Origin: Apiotrichum sp. Y4204
Taxonomy: Eukaryota; Basidiomycota; Tremellomycetes; Trichosporonales; Trichosporonaceae
Direction: 5' to 3'
DNA: 64,000 bases
Assembly (NCBI GenBank): GCA_025531455.1
Contig: JAMYHL010000042.1
Span: 248,001 to 312,000 of the forward strand
Shown: one piece after another, positions 12,351 through 23,317 of the stretch
Layout of the letters: each line of letters opens with the position of its first letter
Numbering within the stretch: position 1 is the first letter of the stretch
Translations under genes and position numbers: made by a program
Notes under the pieces: generated by a model
The model's database searches: none
What the model saw: the letters and a program-made list of their open reading frames with translations, nothing else
Told to the model about the DNA's origin: nothing

Positions 12351-13208
12351 GGTGGGAACGGAGGGGGAGGGGGACGATGATGATGATGATGATGTGGTGG
12401 TGAGGACAGATGACGGGAGGGCGCGGATGATGAGAATGATAAAAGAAGGGGAGTGAGTTATTATGAGCAGACGAGTAGAATTATGGTAAATGAGCGAGGG
12501 AAGATACCCACCCTCTCCGTGGGACGGGGCACACAGACAGATACGCTGTGAGGGAAGACGACGACAACGGGGGGAGCAGAGGGGAGGGAAGACAAAAGGA
12601 GACAGAGAGAAAAAAGGTGACGCTGTGCACGCTTGGCTACATTACTGCTCCCCCTTATGCTCCCTACTCTCCCTACGCCATGTGTGTGCTTCTCGTTCCC
12701 CTGCCGGCCCTTTTTTCACTGGCAGTCCGTGCGCAAACGCGCAACGGATCGTGTGGGGGGAGGGATCGTGTGCAGATGATCTGTGTGTAGATGATGGATA
12801 CGATCTGCATGATTGGCAGGGGCTCGCAGGGGTTAGTGTGGAATGCACAGTGGCCAGCAGGAGAGGAGAACAGGAGAGGAGAGCAAGAGCGTGGTTGTCG
12901 AGAGAGTGTCTTCCCCCCCGCTCTGCTAACATTATCATCCTCTGCTCTTCCGCTTGCAGATATTGTGCATGTTATCTCTCAGTCTTGCCCCTGCAGCCAG
13001 GAGTTGGAAGCAGAATAAAAATGTCTTCCCTTGTCACTGGTCGCGTCATCTCCTGTCATGTGGCGGAGACTACCCAGCTATGGCCAGCTACTCGTCGCGC
13101 TTCGTGCGCTTCGCGACGCTCGAGCTCCAATCATCGTCGTGTGACTTGTCTACATGGAAATCTTATCATGCTCTACGCTCTGTATGGTACAACGCCTCCT
13201 CCATCGTC
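12351..13208. other. 0.86-kb intergenic region
   Basis: It includes the promoter of the Cys/His-rich gene (note the GATGATGATGAT run near 12375-12395, close upstream of its start) and the 3' flank of CSN4. No gene was found. Confidence 0.6.
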
Positions 13209-15090
13209 CTAAGCCAACAAGCCCTTGGCAGTGATAGTCTCTGCCAGCGCCTCGACTTTGAGGCTCGTCTCGCGCACGCGCTGGTCCCACCGCTCAGTCC
13301 ACGACACGGGCTCGACAGCCCTCTCGACGCGCTCAATGCCCAGTCCGCCCGCCGTGCCCTGGTCGTCGTCCTCGTGGCGCGACTCGAAATACAGCAGAGA
13401 CAGCGGCTGGTCAATCCACGCGCGCAGGCTGCGGTCAGTACAGGATCAGTAGAAAGGGTCGCGAGGGAGTGGAGGGAATGCGGATGCCAGTGAAGGAGTG
13501 TAGAGGGTAGTCGAGGTCAAGGTACGAGGGTCGGAGAGCGCGAGGCGTCACCATGCCTTCATCCCCTGCAAGCCCGCAATATCCACTCTGCACCGATGCC
13601 TGTTGTCCTGGCTGCCGTCCAGGATGGATCCAAGGAACGGTCACTGGACCGCAGGGCAGTACGCACAGATCGTGACACTGCCCTTTGCACGGCAGCATTC
13701 CTTGTTGGCAGACTCGGCGAGAAGAGGGGGCGAGAGCAAGAAAGGACCATTCGTGGCCCATCTCCTCATTCCTCATACCACCCTGGCCCATGCCCATGCC
13801 ATCCCCCATCCAGCACCGAGCTCGCGGCCATCTCAACCCGTCAACTCACCGGCCCTGCTCGATCATGCGGCGCGCCATTGCCTCTGCAGTCGGCGCGTCG
13901 AGCCCGATGAGATGTCCGAGGGCGTCAAACCCGACATTGTCGTAGATTTTCGCACAAGCACCGACATTGTGTTCCCTCACGGCGCGCTCGAGCATTGTGC
14001 CCCCACCCTCGACGATCGCGCGCTGGTGGTCCTCGAGCCCGCGCTCAAACTCGTGCACCTCCTCGGGACGCACGATGCGGTCGAGGAGCATCTTGCGGAG
14101 CATACTCGAGAGATGCGCGGGGAGGGCGGTGTGCACCCGGTCGTCGCGGTTAAGCGAGGCAAGCACCCGCGCGCGCTGCGGGCCCGCTGGCGCGAGAATA
14201 CTCGCCGTCACTGCCGAACTGAGCATCTGTAGCCTGTCGCCCTCGTCGATCGTGGTGTTGAACGACACCTCGTGGTACTTTTGCGCCGCCTCGACAAAGC
14301 GGGCAGTGTAGTCGAAGAGGCGCGCCTGCGAGAGGCGGAACGTCAGTTGCGTCACCTCGTCCGTCGACGTGTGAATCAACAGCGACGCGCGCGAGAAGTA
14401 CGTCTGCGCGAGCCCCGACTCGCCGCACTGCGAGTGTGAGAATGCATTCCGTGGCGGCGAAACTTCTGCAAACCACTCACCTCGAGCAGCAGCCGCACAA
14501 TCTTCATGTATACTGCGAGCTTCTCCTCATCCGACACGATCCTGGCGTCAGCCCGTCCTACCAGCCCAAGGTCCACTCACCTGCTTCCCCCATCGAGCGG
14601 GATCTTCATAAGCGCGCGCGCGGCGTCGAGCCACTCCTCGTCGCGCATGAGGATCGCAGCATGCGCATGGCGGAGCAGTGTCGTCTGCTCCTCGCACCAT
14701 CCGGCAAGTTCGGGCTGGAGGACCGCCTCAATGACCTCGCGCCGCGCCTCTTCTCCTTCGGGGGTGGCGAAGACTTTTCCGGCGTCGACCCACTCGCGCT
14801 CGTCTGCGTCGTCTGGCTGGGCGGGAACGTCTAGCCCCGAGGAGAGAGCAGCGACAAAGGCCCCAAGGACGCGGCGGCCGACGACCATCGCCATCGACGT
14901 GGAGGTGACAAAGTGCCGTCCGAAGGAGACGAGCTCGGGCGCCGACAGGGTTGATAGCAGGTTGGAGAGCAGCGAGAGGTATGCCGCGATACGCTCGCGC
15001 TGGTTCCTGCTGTTAGACTGCTCGAGCGGCGACTCACGAGATGGACGCCGCCGAGGAGAGGCGCGCCGAGAGCTCCGTGTCAATGTCCAT
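13209..15090 (-). CDS. CSN4: COP9 signalosome complex subunit 4
   Basis: Five exons: 15090-15038, 15006-14581, 14541-14481, 14427-13850 and 13428-13209, giving 445 residues. The subunit is part of the complex that removes NEDD8 from cullin-RING ubiquitin ligases. Matches to the family include KIPLDGGSR...YMKIVRLLLE in the helical repeats, the segment FVEAAQKYHEVS, and the PCI-domain run LDRIVRPEEVHEFE, LERAVREHNVGACAKIYDN and GFDALGHLIGLDAPTAEAMARR. It closes with MIEQGRLRAWIDQ. Intron 1 is only 31 nt, while the last intron is 421 nt; the conserved EQGR/LRAWIDQ junction requires that long intron to be removed. The gene diverges from the SET-MYND gene across 263 bp. Confidence 0.93.
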
Positions 15091-15353
15091 TTTGCTGGTG
15101 ATGGTGTGAGCAACAACAACAACAGGTGCAATGTGAGGCTCGACGATGACGACGGGCGTTGGCAGCTTGCGCATGGCGCAGTTGGCCAGTTGGTGGTTCA
15201 TAACGCGTGCGACGTGCGTGGCTCTCCGCGTCAGACCTCCACTCACGTCCAGTCAACCTCCACTCTTCCCCTCCCAAAAGTCTCTGATCCCTCGCCCGCG
15301 TTCAACACAAAACCCACATCTATCCCAGAGCTACATTAACCCACTCTCACGAC
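15091..15353. promoter_or_regulatory. shared divergent promoter, CSN4 / SET-MYND gene
   Basis: Only 263 bp separate the two start codons, so both promoters must lie here. CT-rich tracts precede the + strand start, and an AACAACAACAACAACA run lies just upstream of CSN4. No specific factor site is claimed. Confidence 0.6.
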
Positions 15354-17351
15354 ATGTCCTCGTTCAAGGCGCTCCGCGCCTCACGGGAAGCGAGGCATAC
15401 GCCGCTGAATCATGGGATAGGAGGTATCAGCGCTGGGACAAGTGGGGAAAACGAGACTACGGTTAAAGAAGGCAAGACGGCCAACACCTCTCAAGATGTA
15501 TCGGTTGCTCGCGACGACAGTGTCCCGTCCCCCGACGCGCACCTCTACCCCGAGCTTGGGGGCACAGCACTCGAGGTGCGCACGAGCAAAAGCTCTGGTC
15601 GGGGGCTGTACACAGCACGCGACATTGCAGCTGGTAAGCCCGCTGTCCGTCCTACTCTAACCGCAGGAACGACGCTCCTCCGCCTTCCGCCGCGCACGGC
15701 GGTCCTCTCCACTCCACACATTGCGTCGCACTGCTCGGGCTGCTTCCAGAAGAAGAAGGTACAGCGCTGCGCGGCGTGCAAGGCGCTGCACTACTGCTCG
15801 GCGGGCTGCCAGAAGGCCGACTGGGCAGCGCATAAAGACGAGTGCGCGGCGCTCACCCGCTTCCGCGCCATGTGGGCCGAGGTGTACCCCGCCAAAGCGA
15901 GGGCCGGGGGCGACTTTTCGTGGGTCCCCAACGAGGCGGGGCGCGCACTCGGGCGTATGTGCTGGGCGCGCCGGGCCGGGCGGAGAGAGCAGGGACGAGA
16001 TCCCGACTGGGTGAGCTTTACGGGGAGAAGCATGGCTGATGGCAGTGGAAACAAATGGCCGCGATGGTCACGTCTACGGCCCACGGGGAGGGCATGCTCG
16101 CACACCAGGTGCGCCACCTGCAGCATTACCTTGGTGCGGCAGTGCCTGTGCGTCCCGGAGACAGCAAGGATTTAGTGCACCCTGTGAACATGGAGGACTA
16201 TGGGTTCAAGAACGCGCGAGAGGTGCTGGACATGTGCTCGGCGGTGAGTGGTGCTGTAGAAAACTTACAAGCACTCTCAGTATGCTCACACCAGTTTATG
16301 ACCAACTCGTTCACGCTAACGACGCCGGACCTAAGTCCCGTCGGCGTCGCGACGTCGGCGGTGTGCGCGCTCTTCAACCACGCATGTGTTCCGAACGCGG
16401 TGATCGTGTTCCCGAAGGAAGGAACGGGGATGAACGTCGTTGCGATCAACGACATTGCTGCGGGCGAGCAGGTGAGTGTGCTGATTGATGCCACCCACTG
16501 ATAACAGGTGCTCACGTCGTACCTCGACGTATCGCAGCCGTATGCGGAACGCCGCCTCGAGCTGCGCGAGCGGTACGGTTTTGCGTGTAATTGTGATTTG
16601 TGCGCAAAGGAGGGTGATCCCGCTTGGGCCGACCCGCGGTGGTGTGTCCGTCATCCGGACTGTGCGCAGGACGGCATTGGCCGAATGCCGGGTGAGCTGA
16701 ACTGAGCCCAATAGCTCTCTGACGGCAGATCTCCAGAGCGCTCAGGCGACAGTGCGCTGCTCATGCGGAGAGGAATTCCAGGTCGACACGTGTGCCCTCC
16801 GCACCGCTATCGAGGAGGGCAAGCGGCTCATCGCTGCTGACGACAAGGGCGCACTGGGTACGTGCTAATTGTCATCCTCTCTCCTAGCACTGACATCAGG
16901 GCGAGGAAACGACGCCGAAGTAACCGCGGCCATATCCGCGCTGTCCGCGCTCGTGCCCGACAGCGCGCACCCACAGCTGCAGCTACTGCATGCTAGCGCG
17001 CTGCTTCTCCTCCCGCCGCGGAGCGACGACGACCAGGCGCGCGGCGTGGCTCTGCTGGCGCGGTGCATTGCTGCCGGGAAGCGAGTGTATCCCGCACACC
17101 ACCCGGCCGTCGCGCTGTGGATGGCGGAACGTGCGCGGCTAATGGCACTGCAGCGTGACGCGCCGCCGGAAGCGTTCCGCGCGGAGAGCAGGAGGCGGAT
17201 TGCGGCGCAGGCTGCTGCTGCTGTGGCGCTGAAGGAGGGTGCGGAGGAGTGTGATGCGGCGTTTGGGAAGGGCGGGAGCGTCGCTGCGGGGTTGAGGGAG
17301 GAGGGTGCTGCGGTCGAGCAGTTTGTGTATCTCGCGTCGACGCGGCAATAG
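15354..17351 (+). CDS. SET and MYND domain lysine methyltransferase-like (SMYD family)
   Basis: Seven exons: 15354-15633, 15667-16010, 16046-16243, 16295-16471, 16508-16691, 16729-16857 and 16900-17351, giving 587 residues. The SET fold starts at the SSGRGLYTARDIAAGTTLLR segment. It is interrupted by a MYND zinc finger from about residue 116 (CSGC...CAACKALHYCSAGCQ...H..EC), the split arrangement typical of SMYD proteins. It resumes with NSFTL...ALFNHACVPNAVIVF and ends with a post-SET CNCDLC. The C-terminal 150 residues look like helical TPR-type repeats. The substrate (histone or other protein) cannot be told. Intron 3 (16244-16294, 51 nt) has no stop and is a multiple of three. I remove it because the shorter product matches SMYD spacing around FMTNSFTL. 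Confidence 0.9.
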
Positions 17352-17534
17352 TCAGAAGAAGCATGGGCATGGTGATGGGATAGAGATAAAGTGCATTTCG
17401 GGGTACAATACCTGTTTACACTGACGACCTCGTCATTGACTCTCTCCTGATATATATGCTTCTCCGGCTTCTCCGGATCCTGACACTTGCTTCTCACCGC
17501 ACGCGGCGACGGCGCCGGAATGCCGCCCACACCT

Positions 17535-17625
17535 GGTCGCTTAGCTCAGTTGGTTAGAGCATCGTACTAATACGCAGACGCGTGTCGGTATGCGGGGGTC
17601 GGCAGTTCGAGCCTGTCAGTGATCA
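17535..17625 (+). tRNA. tRNA-Ile (AAT) with 17-nt intron
   Basis: The acceptor stem GGTCGCT pairs with AGTGATC (two G-U pairs) and the T arm GGCAG/CTGTC encloses TTCGAGC. The anticodon stem TCGTA pairs with TGCGG, leaving AAT at 17569-17571. A 17-nt intron (17573-17589) sits directly after position 37, the standard eukaryotic site. A73 is at 17625. Confidence 0.92.
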
Positions 17626-17648
17626 GTCGCGGTCCTAGGATCGTGAGA

Positions 17649-17667
17649 GCACCTTTTTCAAAGGTGC
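17649..17667 (+). terminator. Pol III T-run within a perfect hairpin
   Basis: A T5 run (17654-17658), a usual Pol III stop, lies 28 nt after the tRNA-Ile. It is embedded in an 8-bp inverted repeat GCACCTTT-TTC-AAAGGTGC, so the transcript end can fold. Confidence 0.65.
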
Positions 17668-17773
17668 GGAGAGAGGGGTGGATTGGCGAATTCGGCGCTC
17701 ATTGATTGCTTCTTTGCTTCCTCGTCATTCATTCTCATTCCATTCGTTTGGCCATGATATAGACGGTACAACT

Positions 17774-18398
17774 CTACTGCGTCTTCATCTCCTGGTCGAG
17801 TTCTGGCGTCAGCGGATACACGGGGTGGCAGGGGATGCGGGTAGGAGTGACGGTGCGAGAAGGGGTGAAGGGTTGAAGGGTTCAGTTCGCCACCCATCCC
17901 TGAGCGGTTCACCACCTGATCCCTCCCATCGACCTCTCCCCACACCGCCCAGAGCTCAACACTCAACACTCAACATTCAACACTCCACACTCACCACAGC
18001 CCTCGATGCACTCGTGCTCCTGGAGGTTGTTCTGGAAGCCCGAGTACTGGTCGTCCGACATGCGCGCAAGGGCGTACGGGTAGACTGTCGTCAGCGATGG
18101 GTGCGGGGTGTGGGGTGTGGGGTGAGAGGTGTGGGGTGTCGGGGAAAATGGGTACTGATACTCGGCACGTCGGTACTCACTCGGCGAGTCGAGGTTGTCC
18201 TTCTTGACGACCGATCCGCCTGGGATGAGCACTCATTCACAAGAAACATCGCTGCGGAACTAACCCTTCTTCGTAATGTCGTCGAGCACCTTTTCGCGCG
18301 CGGCGACATCAGTCGAGGTCTTAAACTTGATGATAACTGGGAATAATCAGAAACTGCAGTACTGTAATTGATATTGCCTTACCGTCCTTGGGGGCCAT
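17774..18398 (-). CDS. proteinase inhibitor I9-like small protein (Pbi2-type)
   Basis: Five exons: 18398-18383, 18336-18265, 18219-18181, 18084-17995 and 17802-17774, giving 81 residues, mostly hidden from plain ORF searches. The first exon is 16 nt. The start MAPKD-VIIKFKTSTD, the VLDDITKKGGSVVKK turn and the later ALARMSDDQYSGFQ helix match the ferredoxin-like fold of I9 inhibitors/propeptides, such as yeast Pbi2, an inhibitor of vacuolar proteinase B. Pbi2-like proteins also take part in vacuole fusion in yeast; here this is inference. The tail EGCELDQEMKTQ contains a second Cys near C-I-E and is unlike the usual acidic I9 end, so target specificity may differ. Confidence 0.75.
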
Positions 18399-19042
18399 GG
18401 CGAGTCGGGGGCGGGGGGGCATACAATGAAGAGAAGAGAGATGGGGAGATGGGGAGATGGGGGAGATAAGTACCGGGACGAGGAGGGATGCATGTGGGGG
18501 ACGCGGGGACGACTCGTAGGTGTCGGATGGTGCGGATGGATGGGCGGCTGGCCGCGGCTGGCCGGCTGGCGGGCTGGAGGGGCTGGTGGTTCGGTGCCGC
18601 ACGTGATTTGACGTCACGCGGGTACAGTACGCGGGACATGTTGCATGTTGTTTCAGTGTTTACTCGTTATCGCTTCGGTGGCGGGTGGCGAGGAGGCGGT
18701 GACGACAGTGGCTCGTTGGTGAGTGGCCATACTCCATTCTCCAGTAGGGACGTCGCGGGTGAGTGATCAATGTTTTGCTACACATACGTGCACGCGAAGC
18801 ACAGGAACTACAGTAAGACGCAGTAACGGTGGTAACCATCCACTCTAGCACCCAACGCATGCTGAACGGCTGTGCTGGAAAGCGTGTGGTGTGGCGCCGT
18901 CCAAAGCTCTGACCACGACCATCAAACGTGCCCACAGCAGTACCAGAGATGACCTTGCATACAAGCACAAAAACCCTAGAAGCCTACCAAGCTACCCCAG
19001 CTACCAAGCTACCAAACTGCCAACCTACAACCCAAAGCGACC
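18399..19042. other. 0.64-kb intergenic region
   Basis: This is the promoter of the I9-like gene and the 3' flank of the CoA-ligase gene. Runs of CTACCAAGCTACC-type repeats (18985-19015) lie just after the ligase stop codon. No gene was found. Confidence 0.6.
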
Positions 19043-20945
19043 CTACAAGCGCGCCTGGGCCCTAACCCAGCCGTACACGCGCTCCTTCTCGTCCTGGGCG
19101 CGCACACGGAGGTCTTTACGCAAAATTTTGCCCGAGGGCGACTTTGGAATCGCCTCGAGCACGACAATGCCCCCGCGGAGGCGCTTGTGCTGCGCGACGC
19201 GGGCAGCGACCCACGCCTGCACTTCGGCACACAGCGCAGACAGGTCGTTCGCCCCCTTGTCCTTGAGCACGAGGTATGCGCGCGGAAGCTCGGACGCCTG
19301 GGTCTCGTCCCACACGCCCACAACGCCCACGTCCACCACCTCCGGGTGCTGCAGCAGCAAACCCTCGAGCTCGGCGGGCGCGACTACTTGTCAGCTTTGA
19401 GTCTTTCTCGAGTCGTGGCTTTCAACCCACCCTGGTAGCCCTTGTACTTGATCAGCTCCTTGAGGCGGTCGACGACCTTGAACCATCCCTGGTCGTCGCG
19501 GACGAGAATGTCACCGGTACGGAGCCATCCTCCGGGCTCCATAGTCTTTGAGGTCGCGTCCGCGTTGCCGTGGTATCCCTTCATGACGCTGGGCCCGCGG
19601 ACCCAGAGCTCGCCGCTCTCGCCCTTTGATGTGTCTGCGTCCTCGCCGTCGTCGGGACGCACAAGGCGCGCCTGGTACGTCGGGATCAGGCGGCCGACCC
19701 ACCCGGCGCGCGCACGCGCCTCGGACCGGTTCATCGTGCAGATGTTCGGCGTCGTCTCCGTCATGCCGTACCCCTGAATGATGATTGAGTTGGGGAGGCG
19801 CTTGATAAACGCCTCGCACAGTTCGGGGCTGAGCGGCGCGGCGCCCGACATGATCGTGCGTACCGAGCTCAAGTCGTACTTTTCGAGATTCTTCGAGTGC
19901 ACAAACAAGAGGACGAGGGGCGGGACGAGAAGGGCAAGTGTCACCTTGAACCGCTCGATCGCCTTGAGCGCCGCGGTCTCCTCGAAGCGGGGGAGCACCA
20001 CCACGGGGCAGCCAAACGAGAGCGGCTGGAACAAGGAGAGCGTGACGCCTGGAGTTAGTTTATTCGGTGTTGTTTTGAATCTCTGCCTTGCAAGACTCAC
20101 CATAGATGTGGCTCATCGGGAGGAATCCAAGCACGACGTCGTGTCCGCTCTTGAGCTGCTCGTACGTGATGTTGGCCGCCTGGAGCTGCGACGTGAGGTT
20201 CCAGTGCGAGGTCATGACGCCCTTGGGCAGGCCCGTCGTGCCGGACGAGTACGACATCCATGCCGTGGCCATGCACTCTGGCCCGTCAAAGCGCTCGCAT
20301 GTCGGGAGGCCCTTGGCCGCAAAGATCTCGGCTACACACTTGTACGGGGAGCCGGCGGGCTTCTCGCCGGGCTGGCAGAGGAGCACGACCCGCGACGGCG
20401 GGAACTGCCCGGTCAGGTGTGAGCGCGCGTCCTCGAACGACTGCAGGAGCAGCGGGTCGACAAAGATCAGCTCGGCGCCCGCGTCGTTGATCTGGTGCGC
20501 GACCTCGTGTGGGGCGCTGGGTGTCAGAAATACTAAAACGACAGAGATACAGGGGGCAATGCCTGCTAGCGCATGGGGATCCGTCCCCACTCTTGCCCTC
20601 CACTTCTACTCACTAGGCATAGTTGCACGGGCTGACGGTGACGCCGGCCGCGAGGCCGCCGTACGCCGCCTGGATCCACTCGAGCGAGTTGTACCCCCAG
20701 AGACAGGCCGTGCTGCCACGGTTCACGCCGAGGAGGTGGAGGCCGGCAGCGAGGCGGAGGGCATTGTCCTTGAGCTGCCCGCGGGAGAGGGTGCGGCCGT
20801 CGCGGCCGTCGATAAAGGCCGGGAGGGCGGGGTCGAACTGCGGCAGGGGGGACACACCGGGGCGGTCGGGGAAGAGATAGTCGAAGATGGACGTCTGCGG
20901 GAGGAACGGCGCGGGGAAATCGGACTCGTAGATGCGGAGTACCAT
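19043..20945 (-). CDS. 4-coumarate-CoA ligase-like acyl-CoA synthetase, predicted peroxisomal
   Basis: Four exons: 20945-20614, 20516-20101, 20048-19431 and 19383-19043, giving 568 residues. It belongs to the AMP-binding (ANL) superfamily: phosphate-binding loop YSSGTTGLPKGV, YGMTET, GWLRTGD, the hinge DRLKELIKYKGYQVAPAELE, and the catalytic Lys in PKSPSGKILRKDLR. The overall pattern is nearest to 4CL/firefly-luciferase-like enzymes, which activate aromatic or fatty acids with ATP and CoA. The protein ends in Ala-Arg-Leu, an accepted variant of the peroxisomal PTS1 signal. Its head-to-head position with PAL suggests cinnamate or coumarate as substrate, but a medium-chain fatty acid ligase cannot be excluded from sequence alone. 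Confidence 0.9.
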
Positions 20946-23317
20946 GGTGGGCGGGGGCGATGGCGATGGCGATGGGTGTTGGTGTTGTCTGGCGTGTGTT
21001 GTGTCGAGTTGTTTTATCGATGGAGGCCAGAGCTGAAACTTGGTAATCAAGGAAGGTTGGGAAGCGCCGTCGACCTCGGTTGCGGTGGTGCGTTCTAGTG
21101 ACTACCGTCCGGGCCGAAACAGAGATGGATAGCTGTTCGGATATCTGAGGAGCGAGGGCGCGGCGGGCGATGGACCGCGGACCGGGATGGACGGCCGTGG
21201 ATGGGAGCGTGGGTGCCTGTGGGATATTGAGGCCAAGTACCGACAGTTGCTAGGCTGCGAGCATGCGAGATTGAGAGCTGCGATATGCCCCGCACCACGC
21301 GACATGTCGCTTCGCGCCGCCATGCTAGCGCTAGCCATGCTATCAGCCGCCTTGACCATGAGATGCATTCCAATGATGGCGACGGCGTCTGCAAAGGCGG
21401 GGCCACATCCCCCACCACCGGGACCGAGACGTCCGGGGGACATGGCCCCTGAAAACTGAGAGATCAGGCAGGGTAGTCACACCCTCTCACTTGCAGCATC
21501 CAGGCCATGTCCGCCACCACGCCAGCCCTGGCGGCCGCCGGGGCCCTCGCTGGGACCACGTTTCATATATCTCGCGCAATCAGACAGCTCTAGCTCTGCA
21601 ACTCTGCGTTCATGCGGGATCTTTGGCGGTGACTGCGACGAGCGCAGAAGACGGCGTCGGCCGAGGGCGGTTGACGCATCTCGCATCTCGCAGTACATAC
21701 CTGCGGTCGGCAACCTCCACGGATCGGCACCAAATCTCGGTGACACCGGGGCCGGGGCCGGGGGCCTAGATGCCGAGAGCTCGCAGGAGAGTGGGCAGAA
21801 GCACACGTCATTTCTTGTTTGGTCCGGAGTGTGTGATCGGATCGGCCGGAGCTAGCCGCGCGGATCCTGGGGGGGATTATCTGGAGGGATCGTCGTTTCC
21901 CAGTGTGGCCCCACAGGGAAAAGAGAGGAATTTGCCACCCGACATGCCCGAACAGACCCTCAATGGCCATCTCCGAATGCGGGGAGGAGGGGTGCCAGAC
22001 AGCCAAGCTGAGGACGGAGAGATGACAGCGTGCAGCATGCTCCAGCTCCACGTTCTCGTATCGCTGCGCGCTGCAGCTACTTCTTCAAACAGTGCAGCAG
22101 CACAGCGCAAAGTGCTAGGTTTACATGGATGCAAGCTCCGTCCGTCCCCCACCACGGGTGAACCAAGCTGCCGCCTCCCACGCGCTTATCGCACAATTCG
22201 CCGCATGCACTGACGATACTGACCGGCATAACTCGCTATCGGAGCAGACACAAGACAGGATGCACTGGGGCTACGTCTATCTCGGAGCATGACACCCCTT
22301 TTCTGTCCGCCGTCGTGTACACCAGTGCAATTGATAGTGATACCCAGCCAGAGATAGGCGATGTTGCAATGGGCCATGGCGCAATACTGGTAATACAGGG
22401 TGCTGCTCACTTGTCTTTTGCTAAGCGCCAACACTTATCGGTAGCAGGCGGCAGAAGCAGCAGTCTAAGCAGCAGCTCGCTAGTTGCATGTCAGTAGTGC
22501 AGGGCGCGCGTCGCGCAACCTGCTCCAAACTCCATGTCCAATGTCCTTCCAGTCCTCCCATTCATTCTCCGTTTCGGGACTTGCCATTCGTTCGGTACAT
22601 GCCCTCGCGCGCAGCGCGCAGCAGCCTCGTATCGGTGTCCATCTGGGGATGCCGATGATGCAGATGGTACAGCTGGGGCTTAGATGTAGTTCCTGTAGAT
22701 CCGGCGTTCCCTGCCCAGCGCCGAGCCCACTGCTATGATGCCATGCCATCCCATGCCATGCCCTGCCCTGCCCGGCGCCCAGGATGCCCAGACCGGGCAC
22801 CGCGTGTCCTCGCGGTGCGCCTCTTTCCGGCACCCCCGCGGTATCAGGTGTCATGCGGGGATGCGGGATATGCGAAATGGCTAACACAGCATCTGCCACA
22901 GTACCTCGTACATACATGGTACATGTGCCTGCGGTCCGGCGTGGGGTGACGGCGGCCCCACAGTGCTCCGCGTCACCTGCAGCGCGTTCCGGGCACTGAA
23001 TTGGCACCCGATTGCCAGAGATAGCGCGCTGGAATGGGCAGCATGCTCCGGCCGACACTACACATCTCGCGGGGGTGAATACTGAAAGTGACTTGGCGTT
23101 GTATGTTGGAACATGATGTAGAGGTGTCGGTAACCGAGGTATGCATGGGGATCATGGGAGACGTGGACAAGAGGGTACATAAGCGCTCGTCTCGCAGTGC
23201 AAGACTTGTTTCTCCACCGCTATCGCTACCGATACTCACGCTCCCAACGCTTCACCGCAGCCCTCACCGCTCTCCACTCCCAACCAACAATCCGACCAAA
23301 CCCCCCCTCACGTGTCC
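20946..23317. promoter_or_regulatory. 2.4-kb divergent intergenic region between CoA ligase and PAL
   Basis: No coding sequence is supportable. The region must contain both promoters. CGG/CCG-rich clusters, for example around 21825-21870, could bind Zn2Cys6 factors, but this is only suggestive. A CCATGCCATCCCATGCC-type tandem occurs at 22740-22770. Its length is much greater than the 260-290 bp divergent promoters elsewhere in the window, as expected of regulated genes. Confidence 0.5.

Noticed and set aside
20106..21098. 330-codon plus-strand frame over the CoA ligase
   Set aside because: It is antisense to exons 1-2 of the ligase and extends over its intron and promoter.
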